Source: Steromphala cineraria
Lineage: Eukaryota > Mollusca > Gastropoda > Trochida > Trochidae
Assembly (NCBI GenBank): GCA_916613615.1
Contig: OU744735.1
Span: 44,854,468-44,918,467, forward strand
DNA length: 64,000 bases
Direction of reading: 5' to 3'
The position numbers and the translations under genes were made by a program. This document shows positions 32,316 to 44,465 of the stretch, in pieces. Every line of letters begins with the position of its first letter. The first letter of the stretch is position 1. A model generated the notes under the pieces. That model was not told where the DNA came from, searched no databases, and saw only the letters and a list, made by a program, of their open reading frames with translations.

Positions 32316-34084
32316 CAACCACCCCTCCTGAACTTGTGACCCATATTGACAATTTGGACAAACAATTCAGAAATGTTAGTCATGTGGCTCACCCCTGTGC
32401 TAATAACTTTAAATTGAAGTATGAAGAGTGGGAAGCACTGCTACCTCCAGATGATAAAGAGAGGATTTTTATTTTAAATGGAGTTAATGAGGGTTTCAAG
32501 ATCATTGACGATGATAAACTTTGTGATATAAAACCATGTTGTGTAGAGAACTATCAATCAGCCTTAAACAATAGAAAAGCAGTAGACAGTCAAATCAATG
32601 AAGAAATAATTCATGGTAATTATGTTGTATGTTCGGAGATACCCACTATATGCAGTGCAATTGGTGCCATTCAGAAAAGTAATGGAAAGATACGTCTGAT
32701 TCACGATGCAAGCAGACCTGTAGGATGTGGTTTGAACTCTTATGTATCAAATTGTTCTTGTGAGTACATGGACTTAAGAGAGGCAACAAAATTTCTCTCA
32801 AATAATTGCTATCTTGCTAAAGTGGACTTGAGCAGTGCCTACAGATCTGTACCCATTCACCCCTCTAACTATAAGGCAACAGGCCTTCAGTGGCAGTTTG
32901 AGGGTGATAGTTGCCCAACTTACATGTATGATACAAAGTTGCCATTTGGGGCAGCGAAGAGTCCCAAATTATTTCAAACTTTAACTTCAAGTGTATGCCG
33001 TATGATGAAATATCATTTTGACATTGTGGTTGTCGCATATCTTGACGATTTTCTAATCATATCCCCCACCGAGGAAGAATGTACACGTGGCTTACATCTC
33101 CTCTGTACTGTCCTGAGAAGACTAGGTTTTCGAATCAACTGGTCAAAACTAGAGGGTCCTGCACAGCACCTTACTTTCCTAGGAATCTTAATTGACACCC
33201 AGGCTATGACATTAGGACTCACAGAAAGAAAATTAGTTGAACTTGTACACACTCTAAAATCTTTCAGTCAGCGTAAACGGGCCAGTAAACGTCAGCTTCA
33301 ATCACTGGGTGGTTTACTTAATTGGGCAGCACAGGTAATCAAGGGTGGGCGAACATTTCTCCGGAGGGTGATTGAACTACAAGCCGTCCTCCAGTTACCA
33401 ACTCATAAAGCGAAATTGACAAGTGACTTTCATGCCGATATCAACTGGTGGCTACAGTTTATCTCTGTGTTTAATGGTACTAAGTGTATCCTTGACGACA
33501 AGCCAATAACCACTGTTCATACAGATGCATGTACAATTGGAGGGGGTGGGGTGTATGAAGGGGATTATTTTTATGTGAACTGGTGCTTAGACATGCCATG
33601 TGTAATGGAATGGCATATCAACTATAAAGAAGTCATGGCCATCATATGGGCATGCTTCAGGTGGGCTCCCTTATGGAGAGATAAACATGTCATACTCTTC
33701 ACTGACAATATGACAGCAAAATCGACTCTAACCAAGTCAACATCAAGATTCAAGCCGGTTATGCCATTTCTAAGAGCCTTGTGTTTTGTATCTGCAATCT
33801 ATAACTTCAAATTGACTGTCAAACATATTGCTGGTAAGATAAATACTCAAGCTGATATATGTTCCCGCCTTCATGAGAAAGGTAGTCTATCTGCGCTGTA
33901 CGACGCCCTCCCAAATCTGCATCACCAAGAGTTCTCTGTTTGGGAACTAAACAGCCATATGTCTAAAGCCTTCGTTTCTTCCAGGTGGCCGAAGATGGAC
34001 CAACCACCTGACAACTCGTGTTCAACAGTACGTCAGCAAGGCCTGGGCAGCATCAACAAAACAAACGTACCAGACCCACCTTAG
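32249..34084 (+). CDS. Ngaro reverse transcriptase and RNase H
   Basis: A long open frame of 611 codons without a clear ATG at its start, so expression by frameshift or read-through from gag is likely. RT motifs: GKIRLIHDASRPVG (about 145), YLAKVDLSSAYRSVPI (about 190), LPFGAAKSPKLF (about 230) and VVAYLDDFLII (about 262, catalytic DD). The RNase H region (about 415-540) shows HTDACTIGGGGVY, the glutamate region YKEVMAI and FTDNMTAKS. The last 35 codons run out of frame over the start of the recombinase gene. Confidence 0.85.
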   Translation: MAWPPHIRISTAFSTTLPFKKLATTPPELVTHIDNLDKQFRNVSHVAHPCANNFKLKYEEWEALLPPDDKERIFILNGVNEGFKIIDDDKLCDIKPCCVENYQSALNNRKAVDSQINEEIIHGNYVVCSEIPTICSAIGAIQKSNGKIRLIHDASRPVGCGLNSYVSNCSCEYMDLREATKFLSNNCYLAKVDLSSAYRSVPIHPSNYKATGLQWQFEGDSCPTYMYDTKLPFGAAKSPKLFQTLTSSVCRMMKYHFDIVVVAYLDDFLIISPTEEECTRGLHLLCTVLRRLGFRINWSKLEGPAQHLTFLGILIDTQAMTLGLTERKLVELVHTLKSFSQRKRASKRQLQSLGGLLNWAAQVIKGGRTFLRRVIELQAVLQLPTHKAKLTSDFHADINWWLQFISVFNGTKCILDDKPITTVHTDACTIGGGGVYEGDYFYVNWCLDMPCVMEWHINYKEVMAIIWACFRWAPLWRDKHVILFTDNMTAKSTLTKSTSRFKPVMPFLRALCFVSAIYNFKLTVKHIAGKINTQADICSRLHEKGSLSALYDALPNLHHQEFSVWELNSHMSKAFVSSRWPKMDQPPDNSCSTVRQQGLGSINKTNVPDPP

Positions 34085-34964
34085 GAGCTACCTTGACTTC
34101 TGTGATCTTATGTCATGGAAACCTGTGCCTTTAACGCCAGACCAGGTGATGTGTTATATGGTCTATCTGGCTGATGTTAGAAAACTTAAGTACTACAGTA
34201 TTAAAGCTATGTGAATATTGTGTCAATACTACATAAATCAGCAGATGTGTGTGACCCTACGAAGGGTAATTTGAAAATGTCACAGTTGTGGTGTGGCATG
34301 AAGAGAGAGTTGGGTGCAGCTCAATCATGTGTCAAACCGATCACTCCTGAGTTATTGCTGTGTATCAGAGAAAATATGTGTTTTGCAAATATATGTGATG
34401 TGATGTTCTGGTCAGCCTGTCTCTTAGCGTTTTTTGGCCTACTTCGGCCAGGAAACTTCCTCCTCAAAGGTTCGTTTAATCCGGATAAGCATATTCGGAG
34501 ATTAGATGCCATTCCTGTTCAGGATGTGTATGTTGTGGAACTAAGGTGGACAAAAAACAATACAATTCCGCCAACGCTTGCTCTACACTGTCCTACCGCG
34601 ACTAGCCTCACATCCCTTGTGCCCAGTGACAGCACTGGAACAACTGTTAGATAGGACAACTGAAAACAGTGGTTTACAGCCATTGTTTTATGAGAAAAAC
34701 TTTGGAAGCCTTACTTATGCCTACTTCAAGGACAGGTTAAAACAGATAATATCAGTCATAGGACTTGATCCCTCAGACTTCGCAGGCCACTCGTTCAGGC
34801 GGGGTGGTGCTTGTTGGGCACAGCACTGTGGCTGCACACCTGAGGAGATAAAAACCTTGGGAGACTGGGCATCATCAGCCTTCACACGATACTGTGATGA
34901 CAATCTATCTCAGCGCATGTCTGTCATCAAACGATTTGGGGAGCTTCTCCCTCCAACTATGTGA
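33985..34964 (+). pseudogene. Ngaro tyrosine recombinase, two frameshifts
   Basis: The coding sequence continues from about 33985 in a frame different from RT, shifts near 34205 (one base apparently lost at AAAGCTATGTG) and again near 34565. The catalytic set is visible: Arg in FFGLLRPGNF, HSFRRGG (H-x-x-R), GDWASS and the Tyr in FTRYC. An N-terminal core-binding-like segment precedes it. The catalytic residues are intact, so inactivation by frameshift is recent, or the reads contain indel errors. Confidence 0.8.
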
Positions 34965-35763
34965 CTCTCCTACTTTAAACTATTCAATTATTTTAATGTT
35001 CAATTTTCCCACTTGGTACTGGTTGGGCTTGGGATTACCTTTCATAATTATTAATTCCTTTTCATGTAATGCCATATTCTTGGTATTTTCATATTTGAAT
35101 TTGTTTTGTGTAATTAAATTTGCCCAACCAGTACCAGTGTGTCATTATTCTTTATTAGTTATTTCTTCAGGTATTTTGTATCTACCAAAGTGTAATTTTA
35201 GCTTTGGTAAAATTTATTTTGGTGGGTGGAAGTGCCGCTCCTTGTTGCGAGTTATCTCCCTTCGCTAGTATGGCCGCTGACAGGCACAACGTGCTTTTTC
35301 CATGCTCCTTCGTTTCGCTGCATTGCAAACTGCTAATGGCATCCTGCAAAGTTTTCATGCTAATTTAATTGCCACTCCCTCCCACCCAGTAGCATTATTG
35401 GTGGAGGTTAGTGTATTATTCGCCCCTCAATAATTGGTAATTAGCAAAGGGGATTGATTACCTTTCATAATTATTAATTCCTTTTCATGTAATGCCATAT
35501 TCTTGGTATTTTCATATTTGAATTTGTTTTGTGTAATTAAATTTGCCCAACCAGTACCAGTGTGTCATTATTCTTTATTAGTTATTTCTTCAGGTATTTT
35601 GTATCTACCAAACATAGTAATGCAACTCAGCAATCAACATAGAGACTAGTAATACTATTTTGTTGCAATACCACCAATGGTTCACTAGTTCCAGCTGTGG
35701 CTCACAGGTTTCACCGCAATGCATAACCACAAAAGTGTATCGGACTTTCTCCCTGCCATGATA

Positions 35764-36525
35764 TTATAATGTCTTTTTATCGGAGCCAGTCTTCACGGCA
35801 ATGTTGTTCATGGAGGCCGCCATATTGGAAGTGTGATGACGTCATGACTTTTTGTGTATCATGTTCGTTCACAACTATGATCACTTTTGTAAATAATATG
35901 TTATCAACTGTAAAATAGATTTCAGTAATTATATTTTGTCCTATGGCGTTGTTCATTTAATAAGTATAAATTAATGTACTGGTTTATATATATTGTAAAC
36001 AAATTACGTCATGATGATTGTTCCTCTGTGACGTCAGTTTTGTTGACGCAAGGATGTGCATAGCTATGAAACTCCTTGGTTGACGGTTGCGAATATATTG
36101 GAAGAGAATTTTTCGAACCTTGATTGAATAAGACGTGTCCTTTTTGTGTGAGAAGATCCCAGAACGCTAAAATTATTTTCTTCCGGTTTTTACCGAGATC
36201 AAAGCCATGTAAGTGAACTTGCCAAGCACTGCTTGAGACTTTATAGTATTTATGTGAAGCGTTCGTAAAATGATTCATTTCTTGCCATAATTCTATCGTC
36301 TTTGCTTAAGATAAATTTCTCTTGAATGAAATGATGTTAAACTTATGGATTGATATAAATGTTCTTGTAATAAATTCTTGTTGATTGTTTCCAATACTTG
36401 TTGTCAAATTATTTGCTAGATAATAAACTGTAATTTAAAGGGTAAAAGTGAGAGATCCAATTACTCCATAACATGCTATCTCTTAAGTAAATTATTAACT
36501 CCTTTTACCACCTTAGACCGTTACA
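35764..36525 (+). repeat. Gypsy 5-prime LTR, truncated at its left end
   Basis: It aligns with 56764-57468: GTCTTTTTATCGGAGCCAG, three CRE-type sites in order (35837-35844, 36005-36012, 36029-36036), ACCGAGAT and an almost identical last 120 bases ending CCGTTACA. The first about 215 bases of the 3-prime LTR are missing. The left boundary falls near 35766, where similarity to the dispersed repeat at 125 stops. Confidence 0.75.
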
Positions 36526-36531
36526 GTTTAA

Positions 36532-36549
36532 TGGTGGCAGCGGTGGGAT
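36532..36549 (+). promoter_or_regulatory. Primer binding site, tRNA-Leu type
   Basis: TGGTGGCAGCGGTGGGAT, six bases after the LTR end, is complementary to the 3-prime end of animal tRNA-Leu (ATCCCACCGCTGCCA plus CCA), an 18-base match. Confidence 0.8.
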
Positions 36550-36647
36550 CCATGTGTGGATCAAATAAATTTTCTAGTAAATAATTTTAGTAAGATAAAC
36601 AAAATTTAAATATTTTATTAAAATTAAAATTTCCCATTTCATAAAAA

Positions 36648-37742
36648 ATGGAGTTTCAAAGTCCAAATAACTTTGAGCAAAGATCTGTGGAAGGTCCGGC
36701 AGGAAATTTGCGTTCTTGCCAAATGCACAACTTTCCAGAGTTTAACTCTGTGAGTAATTCTTCTCTAGATAATGCCTTCAGGGTTGAGTCTGAGAACGTT
36801 GCTGGTACTGCTGTATCCCCCCAACTTTCACCAGTTGGTGCAATTGGTTCAAACTCTTTCACTCATTCACCAGTGAATAATAGTTTGCATAATCCATCAC
36901 ATCAAGTGGTAAGTTCAGAAACCCAACCTTGTTGGTCTGGTTTCGCAACTGTCCAGTTGTATCCTGAGCTTGTCTCAGAGAATGGATTCCATGGATAGAT
37001 GTGCCCCTAGGGGAGATAATTCCATTGGCAGAATTTCTTTGCAAGTTGCCCAAGTTCAATGGAACTGGAGATTTTCGTGCTTTCGAAGCGCAGTTTAGTA
37101 ATGTTGCTCATCAATCCCATTGGGATAACACTCAGGCTGCTCAAATGTTGGGATGTGCCCTGGAAGGAGTAGCACAGCGTTTCTATGCTGGTTTACCTGT
37201 TAGACAGAGACTAGATTATCACTGGCTGTTTGATCAGTTGAGAAGACGGTTTGCCAATTCCATCCCCGATGTTAAACGAGAGGAACTCTTGATGAGAACC
37301 CGCAAATCTGGTGAGAACATCGCCGATTTGTGTGATGATATCTGGCATTTGACTCTGGGAGCTTATCCAGATCTTCCTTTTGAGATGCAGGAAAGGTTTG
37401 CCCTGGATGCACTCAAAAGAGCTGTGGGTAAGGAGTTGCGACTCCGATTCCTTGACAGAGGCGTACATACTCTTCAAGAGGCCATTGACGTGGCAGAACT
37501 GTACGAGTCTGTGGTGGGTAAACCAGATTTTAAGAAATCTGTGAGAGCTGTCAGTACAGTTTCAGGCTGAAAGTTCTTCAGTGGAACAGAAGATTGACAC
37601 TTTGAATGACCAGTTGATGAGTCTTCAGAAGACTGTTAAGAAGCTTGCAGCAATGCAGTCTAAATCTTCTCGTTCAAGCAGTCGTTCTGAAAGAGGAAGA
37701 CAAAATAATAATGACCACAGACAAAATCAGTCTCAATCTCAG
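36648..37742 (+). pseudogene. Gypsy gag, N-terminal part, frameshifted
   Basis: Open from ATG 36648 to a stop at 36996-36998, then continuing in another frame from about 37001 to 37570, then in a third frame to 37737, where the BEL element interrupts it. The central part is a retroviral-type capsid region (FLCKLPKFNGTGDFRAFEAQ, LLMRTRKSGENIADLCDDI). The tail is rich in Ser, Arg, Gln and Asn. The zinc knuckle lies beyond the BEL insertion. Confidence 0.8.
37738..37742 (+). repeat. Target site duplication CTCAG (left)
   Basis: CTCAG immediately before the BEL 5-prime LTR; the same five bases follow the 3-prime LTR at 50440-50444. Five bases is typical of BEL/Pao. Confidence 0.9.
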
Positions 37743-37986
37743 TGTAGCGGTAGGCATTTAAGGTTTTAGCTTTAGCGGATAGCCTTACAATTACTTGAAT
37801 TATCTCCCTTGCAATATAGTGCGTGCGCAGTTTTGTTGTGTTTCCCGGTTTCCAGTGTTAGGGAAGCGAGATCGTTTTTTACGTACCAAACCTTATTTTT
37901 TTGCGACTGTATGTACGTTCGATGGATTTATATCAACTTAAATGGAACTCTCAAGTGTTTGTTGTGGAACTATGAGGAACGGAACA
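37743..37986 (+). repeat. BEL/Pao 5-prime LTR
   Basis: 244 bases, starting TGTAGCGGTAGG. It contains AATTATCTCCCTT (37798-37810), the motif also found in the host promoter modules and the Ngaro repeats. Confidence 0.92.
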
Positions 37987-38172
37987 GTAAAAAACGCTAT
38001 TCCTACACGGAAATTGACAGTGTGTTTGGTCGGTCTGTGACAGTGTGAATGTGAAGCAGACGACAACAACATGGATTTCCCGCCGTAGTACGAATATCAG
38101 GAATGGGTTTATTTCCATAATTGACTGTAAATATTTGTAATTTGTGTTGATATTTGAAAATTTTAACACATA

Positions 38173-39259
38173 ATGGCATCAGTTATATCTGGATCAAGCG
38201 GTAGGAGCCGTACTTCTCAGATTTCATCAAAAGCGGAAGCGGCAGCCGATATTGCAGCACTGAAGATACAAATGCAGTATGCTGACATTGAAGCTAAAAG
38301 ACAGTGTGAACTTAATAAACTTTTACTTCAGAAAGAACTTGAGATTGCTGAAGCTAGATTTTCTGTGTTATCTGAAGAAGCTGAAAAAACATTTTTGTAT
38401 GGAAGATATTATTGTGCCTGACAGTGACAATCAAGATGATATTGACTGTTTGAAAAATGTTGATAATGAATATTTCAGTGCAGAAAAATATGTGGTGGAC
38501 TATATAAAGAACAATCCATTGAGTAAGGATAGAAATGAACAAGTTGGAGAGAAAACATTTGTGAAACCAGCTTTACCAACTCCTAAACCTCGAAAGACTG
38601 TTTTGTCTGATGTTAGAAAGGCTGATTTGTCAGAAAATACTAAATCACTTTCTGATCACATTAATCTTGGAAGATTACCTTTACCAGAACCAGGCATATT
38701 TACAGGTGACTCTATAAGTTATGTCAGTTGGAAGAGTGCATTTGAAACATTGATAGAAAATCGTGGTGTTCCACCTGCTGAACGTATCTATTATCTCAAG
38801 AAATATCTTGGTGGGTCAGCAAAGGAGTGTGTTGAGGGATTCTTGTTATTGAACACAAGTGATGCATATCATGAAGCAAAAACACTCTTAGACAAGAGAT
38901 TTGGTAGTCCCTTTGTCATTGCAAATGCTTTCAGAGATAGACTTGAGTCATGGCCAAAAATTGACAATAGAGATGGACCAGCTCTACGTAAACTCTCCGA
39001 TTACCTAGGGCAATGTTTAATTGCAATGCAATCTATTGGCAGTCTAAATGTGTGGGACGACGAGAGGGAAAATCAAAAGATACTATCTAAACTTCCGGAA
39101 TGGTTTGTTTATAGATGGAGTAGGTTTGTCGCCAACTGGCGCATGAACAAACAATCATTTCCTCCATTTAAAGAATTTGTAAACTTCATATCTAATGAAG
39201 CTGAAGTGATGTGTGACCCAATTACAGTTTCAAGACTGAAAGGTAATCCAGTTTCGTGA
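38173..39259 (+). pseudogene. BEL/Pao gag (DUF1759-type), one frameshift
   Basis: Starts at ATG 38173. The first 75 codons are an Ala/Glu/Lys-rich helical segment (LKIQMQYADIEAKRQ), then the frame shifts near 38397. The main body shows the DUF1759 capsid-like pattern of this superfamily: FTGDSISYVSWKSAFETLI, IYYLKKYLGGSAKECVEGF and LLDKRFGSPFVIANAFRDRL. Confidence 0.8.
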
Positions 39260-40190
39260 AGAAGCCAGACTTTCCCCCAGTACCTCAACCTAGGAAGAGA
39301 ACTGTGTTCAATACTTCCAACATGTCTAGTGAGAAGTGTGCCTACTGTAGCAAGGAGAATAATAGTTTGGAATTCTGCAAGTTATTTATTTCATTGCCTC
39401 AGCTACAGAAGAAAGATTTCATCAGAGAAGGAAATCTTTGCTTTGCTTGTCTCAAGGGAGGACACAGATCAATTGACTGTACCAAGAGAAATAAGTGTAG
39501 GTTGTGTTCAAGGTATCACCCAACACTATTGCATGTAGACATGCAAAATGTTTGTTCGAGGGACAATTTTCAGTGTCGTGAAGAAACTGTTTCGAAGAGA
39601 AGGGATGAAGGTGTTAGACCAACTATCACTCATGTGAGTGGTAATGTGAACAGTGGAGATCAGTGTTCCATGATCTTACCAGTGTGGGTGACGCATCGCG
39701 ATCAACCTAATCGAGAACGTTTAGTGTATGGGCTACTTGACACTCAGTCAGATACGACGTTTATTTCAGACAGTACGTGCAAATCACTTCAAGTTGAAGG
39801 TCACCAAGTGAACTTGAGGCTGTCAACCATGACAGCGGAAGACCAACTGATAAACAGTCGAAAGATATCTGGACTTGTAGTTCGTGGGTTTGATCAGTCA
39901 GTCCAGATCAACCTGCCAAGTGCGTATACTCGTGACATTATGCCTGCCAACAGGGAGCACATACCAACTACGAGAATGGCCTCACTTACATGAACTGAAG
40001 AATAAACTTATTCCCATGTGTGATGTAGATGTTGGTTTGCTTATTGGGTACAATTGCCCACAAGCTTTGATGCCAAGGGAGATAATCCCACCAGTGCAGG
40101 ACAATGCCCCTTATGGGCAAAGAACAAGACTTGGGATGGGGAGTGGTAGGTACCATCTGTCATAATGATATTGAAGATATCACCTGAGGA
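39260..40190 (+). pseudogene. BEL/Pao zinc knuckles and A17-type protease
   Basis: Zinc-binding segments CAYCSKENNSLEFC and CFACLKGGHRSIDC are followed by the protease motif GLLDTQSDTTFIS, the peptidase A17 signature, near codon 165. The frame breaks near 39960 and continues in another frame (DVDVGLLIGYNCPQAL) to 40165. Gag and pol are joined by a frame change at 39256. Confidence 0.75.
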
Positions 40191-40205
40191 ATTAGTCATC
40201 TTGTT

Positions 40206-41283
40206 ATGACAGCCTTTGTTCCCAATGACTTGCGTCCTGTCTCATCAACTGACGTCGGCGGCTTTCCTACTAAGGTGTGTGTCTCTTACAGAACGTCGGT
40301 AAAGGAAGTGTTATACCCCGTGGACGTTGCTCACATGATGGAATTAGACTTCCACGAGCAGAAGGGTAACGGAGAACCTATATCGCATGATGACAGAGAT
40401 TTTCTCAAACAAATGGAAAACTCCATTATGCAACAAACAGACAAACATTATGAGATGCAATTACCTTTCAAGGGAAAAGAACCCAGTTTGCCAAACAACA
40501 GAACCATTGCTAAAGACAGATTATTCCAGTTGAAATGTCGCCTGGACAGGAATGAAGATTTTAGAAATGATTACAAATCATTTATGGACAAACTTCTGAT
40601 GAATGGTCATGCAGAGAAGGTACCAGTCTACGACGCCAAAAATGTGTGGTACATTCCGCATCATGCAGTGTACCATCCGAAGAAGAAAGACAAAATTCAT
40701 GTAGTGTTTGACTGTAGCGCAAAACACTTGGATGTATCTTTAAATGACAATCTTTTGAAGGGACCAGAGTTGACTAACAAATTAGTTGGTGTTTTGTGCA
40801 GGTTTCGCAAGGAACCTATCGCCATACAATGTGACATTGAGCAGATGTTCTATCAGTTCAAGGTGGCTGAGACTCATAGAGATTATCTGAGATTTCTGTG
40901 GTGGGACTCTGATGACTTTAACGCTGAACCTACAGACTATAGAATGACTGTGCATTTATTCGGAGCGGCATCTTCTCCGGGTTGTGCGAACTATGGACTC
41001 AAACAGGTATCTAGAGATTACAAAACTCATTACGGACCTGAAGTGGCAAAATTTGTTTGTGAAAATTTCTATGTGGATGACGGATTGACATCCGTATCTA
41101 CAGTGAGTGAAGCTGTTGAACTTATTCAGAAAGGTAAGCAAATGTGTAGTGAGGGAGGAATTAGACTACACAAGTTCATGTCGAACTCTAGAGAAGTGCT
41201 AGCCGCAATACCCGAAGAGGACTGCGCCAAAGAGGTTAAAGGGATAGACCTCATGAGAGACCCGTTACCACTTGAACGTGCAC
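40206..41283 (+). pseudogene. BEL/Pao reverse transcriptase, interrupted
   Basis: An uninterrupted frame with WYIPHHAVYHPKKKDKIHVV, FDCSAK, PIAIQCDIEQMFYQ, LFGAASSPGCANY and the catalytic NFYVDDGL. It stops at 41283-41285, where a DNA transposon has inserted. The RT thumb/connection continues at 47211. Ignoring the insert, the flanks rejoin exactly in frame, so pol was open here when the transposon landed. Confidence 0.88.
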
Positions 41284-41285
41284 TA
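41284..41285 (+). repeat. TA target duplication (left) of the Tc/mariner-type element
   Basis: TA before the element; the matching TA is 47209-47210. Removing the element and one TA restores the BEL reading frame. Confidence 0.85.
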
Positions 41286-43135
41286 TAGTCGTGTTCATTT
41301 AAATAGACTACATGCTTTTTCCCAATTATAAATTCCACGGGCCTTCCACGCTTTTTTCTTTTACATAAACGTGAAAACAAACCCAAACCCCATCTAAAAC
41401 ATATATTGCTTAAATCTTAACAAGTGATGATAGCTACTTTTTCACATTACAAAGTAAACACCATATAACTCTCCATGTTGCTGTTTGGCTACAATACGTC
41501 ACAGATCATTTACATATGACATGACATTTTGCGCACGCACACCTTTAGTCAGGTTAGTACAGGTGGCAGCACTATGCTCTGTTTCAAAATTTGGTCTTCT
41601 GAAGTCGTTCCATTTATCAAGTATTATCATGATTAAGTTATTTCCTGCATAGCAGTGTTTTTTCTTATTGCTATATATTGTGAATTTAACGCTTGTATAT
41701 GCTGTATTACATTGCAGGACCTTTTTTTGTTGGAAAATTACATAATTATGTTAATGCTTCATTGATAAACAACAAATACAAGGTTGGATTTAATTTTAAT
41801 ATAGAATTAATGCTCCAAAAATTTAGAAATCAATTTATGATCAGTTATAATACAGGTTCACAGGTTAGCAGCGCTTCTGTTTTAAATATCCAAGGAATCT
41901 TCGTCAGTGTCGATATCTGTGTCGTCTGCTAGGGAAATTGCAACAGGTGATATCCTGGTGCTCAAAAATCCGTCCTGCTTGTTGAATTGTTGCTCTATTT
42001 CTATTGTATGTCTCACAGCATCTGTGAACTGTTTTTCGGTCACATTTGCAAAAGCAATCGCAAGTTCACGTCTCACTGTCGCTATCCTTCCATCATTGTG
42101 TTTGGCCACGTGACCTTTCACTTGACTCCATATCAATTCAATGGGATTCAGTTCAGAATGTCTTGGAGGCAGTCGTAAACAAAAATGTCCATGAAGACCC
42201 GCTATCACGTCAGTTTTGAATTGTGGCTTTGGTTTGTTTCTTTTGATTAAATCATATAACACTGGTTTTGTCATCTTCTGTTCGAATGGTATCTTGTGTG
42301 TTGTCAGCCATGCTTGCATGTCACCTTTTCTAGTGTTCATAGTTGGTGCCTGTGACTCTTCAGTTCTCACGTTATGGTAACTGGCATTGTCCATGACAAT
42401 CACTGACGGTTCCGGTAACGACCTCATTAACTGATTCTCGAACCATTTCAAAAAGTTCTCACTGTTCATCTCTCTGTGATGGTCTCCGTCTGAACGTTTA
42501 GCAGAAAACACAAGTTCACAACCATCAATGAGACCATATTTGTCACAACCAGCGTGGCAAATAATTAAGCGCTGGCCCTTTCCTGCTACTGAAGCTAATT
42601 TTGGAATCAGATGAGATGCATCCTTCTTGTGTCTGTGATTCTGAGTACTGGTTCCGGGATGAACATCAGTCCAGTGTTGTGTCGTTGTGTGATACATGTT
42701 CGTCCACATTTCATCCTGGAACACAATCAAATATCCTTGCTCTCTGTAGTTTTCTATCTGACGTAAATACTCCACCCTTTTATGAATGATATTGCTATCC
42801 TCAAATATCACTTTTCCTGTGGTTGATACATGTTGATACTTGAAACCATAATCATGGCGAACCCTACGTAATGTTGATACAGATATATGAATATCACAGT
42901 CCTCTCGCAAAGCCAGATTTATTTTATTCAGAGTAGGCAATTCTCCTTCTTGATAAAATCTGTATACTCGCCTTCTGATAACATCTCTGTCGAAAGAGTC
43001 AACAATCGACGCTCTGCAGCAGTTTGATTTACCAGAACATTCTGATTTCTGTTTCGATTGAGTGATGCACCTTTGCACTGAAGACTTTGACACTTTTAAA
43101 GCTGCTGCAACTCTATCAAGAATCCTATGAATCGC

Positions 43136-43140
43136 AAAAC
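43136..43140 (+). repeat. AAAAC target duplication of the nested element (left)
   Basis: AAAAC at 43136-43140 and again at 46679-46683 flank the inverted repeats exactly. Confidence 0.85.
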
Positions 43141-43299
43141 CACACCGTAGGAACGTGTACGCCTGGAATTTGTTACACAACGGAAGTGAACGAGTTACTC
43201 TGCGAGAGATAAGTTTGTTTCTGTGCATTAGGTGTAGGATTTTGCTCAATAATTCAGTTTTCAGGTACTTTTGAGAGAAAATATTTCGGGCTGTAAAAT

Positions 43300-44465
43300 G
43301 GTAGGCACCGGTGAAAGTATAGGCGAAAATTTATGTCATTATGTGCCCTCGGGCGGCTGTTACATCACAATATAGGAGGCAAATTTCGCATCTGAAACTT
43401 ACATGTGTGCGATACTATCTTATTTTCAAAACATACATAAAAATATTCAAATATCTTTTTACCATATTGTTTACCATCCATTAATCGACAAATGTGTCAA
43501 ATATAAAGACATATTATTGTCAAATAACAAAATTAGAACCCTTGAACTAGACATGGTGTCAAAACAGAGTGAACGAATTACAGTCGGGGGTGGTAAACGA
43601 ATTACAGTCACTTGGTGTTGCAGCTAGTGAACGCCTTTCACAACCGTCAATATGAATGATATTTAGCAATTTGTGTTTATTGTTGCTTACATAAAGTGCA
43701 ATATTGACAAATGAAATTTTTAACCGTTATCATTACTTTCATCAATAAGTTAGAATCGATTTGTGCATGTCTGATGAAAGTGTAAAGATTATACAATCCT
43801 TGGCCAAAAGTGAGTCATAATTTGCGAAATTGCATGCTATTTACCTTTTACTGAATGATTTATGAATTGTGAAAAAGTCATTATCCTGGGGTTCCGGCAG
43901 ATTGCCCTAGCGGCAAAGAGTTGTAACTTCAGATATCTCCCTTATTTGCAGCCAATGAAAACACCTTTTGGATAATATTATATATCCACGACTTGGAGAA
44001 TTCTTAACGGTCGTATAGTGACATGGAAAGTATCATGCCTTTATGTTTATTTTTCATGAACAGTATGAGAGGGAAATATTTGAAAATCAGATATGGATAG
44101 GGTTTTTCATTAGAAAGATATTGTTTTATATTTGTGTTAATTATTATTTGTTTTATGATACATTTTATTTAACTAATTTACCAAATAAAAACTAATGAGA
44201 AGGTAAAAAGCGATGTTTTGTAGAAGGAAGAGTTATCTCCCCTGAAAGTTAAATTTCAACGATGGCTTTGCCGACCACACGGAAATAGGCGAGGTTTTGC
44301 AAATGACCTCTTTTGAAACGGCGTCGCTGATTGCACAACTAACTTCGATTGCCTCCAATCAGATTGTTACCTCTCTATCCCATGTATTAGCCGTAATAGA
44401 ACAGAGGCTAACTCGGGTGTGACTGAGCTGCCTCTGTGGGGAGAGAATGGAAGTTGCTTGAAAGG
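43300..44465. other. Noncoding interior, left part of nested transposon
   Basis: AT-rich, no convincing ORF. It carries AGATATCTCCCTT near 43931 and AGTTATCTCCCCT near 44231, relatives of the widespread TTATCTCCCTT motif. Confidence 0.6.

Larger units (their letters stand above)
31049..35612 (+). mobile_element. Ngaro-type tyrosine recombinase retrotransposon
   Basis: It has split direct repeats in the order A1 (31049-31232), ORFs, B1 (35033-35189), A2 (35188-35371), B2 (35456-35612). A copies are 184 bases each with a few differences; B copies are 157 bases each and nearly identical. ORFs encode gag, RT-RNase H and a tyrosine recombinase. Comparison with the uninterrupted site near 24090-24110 shows no clear target duplication, as expected for recombinase-mediated insertion. 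Confidence 0.9.

Noticed and set aside
37001..40090. GGGGAGATAATT in gypsy gag (37011) and AAGGGAGATAAT in BEL pol (40076) as instances of the reverse TTATCTCCC motif
   Set aside because: Both lie in coding sequence and encode a similar short Glu-Ile-Ile-Pro peptide; coincidence is likely, so they were not counted in the motif finding.
41882..43249. Transposase starting at 43249 as a single-exon gene
   Set aside because: The first 36 codons lie in the TIR of the nested element; the real N-terminus is at 46777-46684, as the AAAAC duplication shows.
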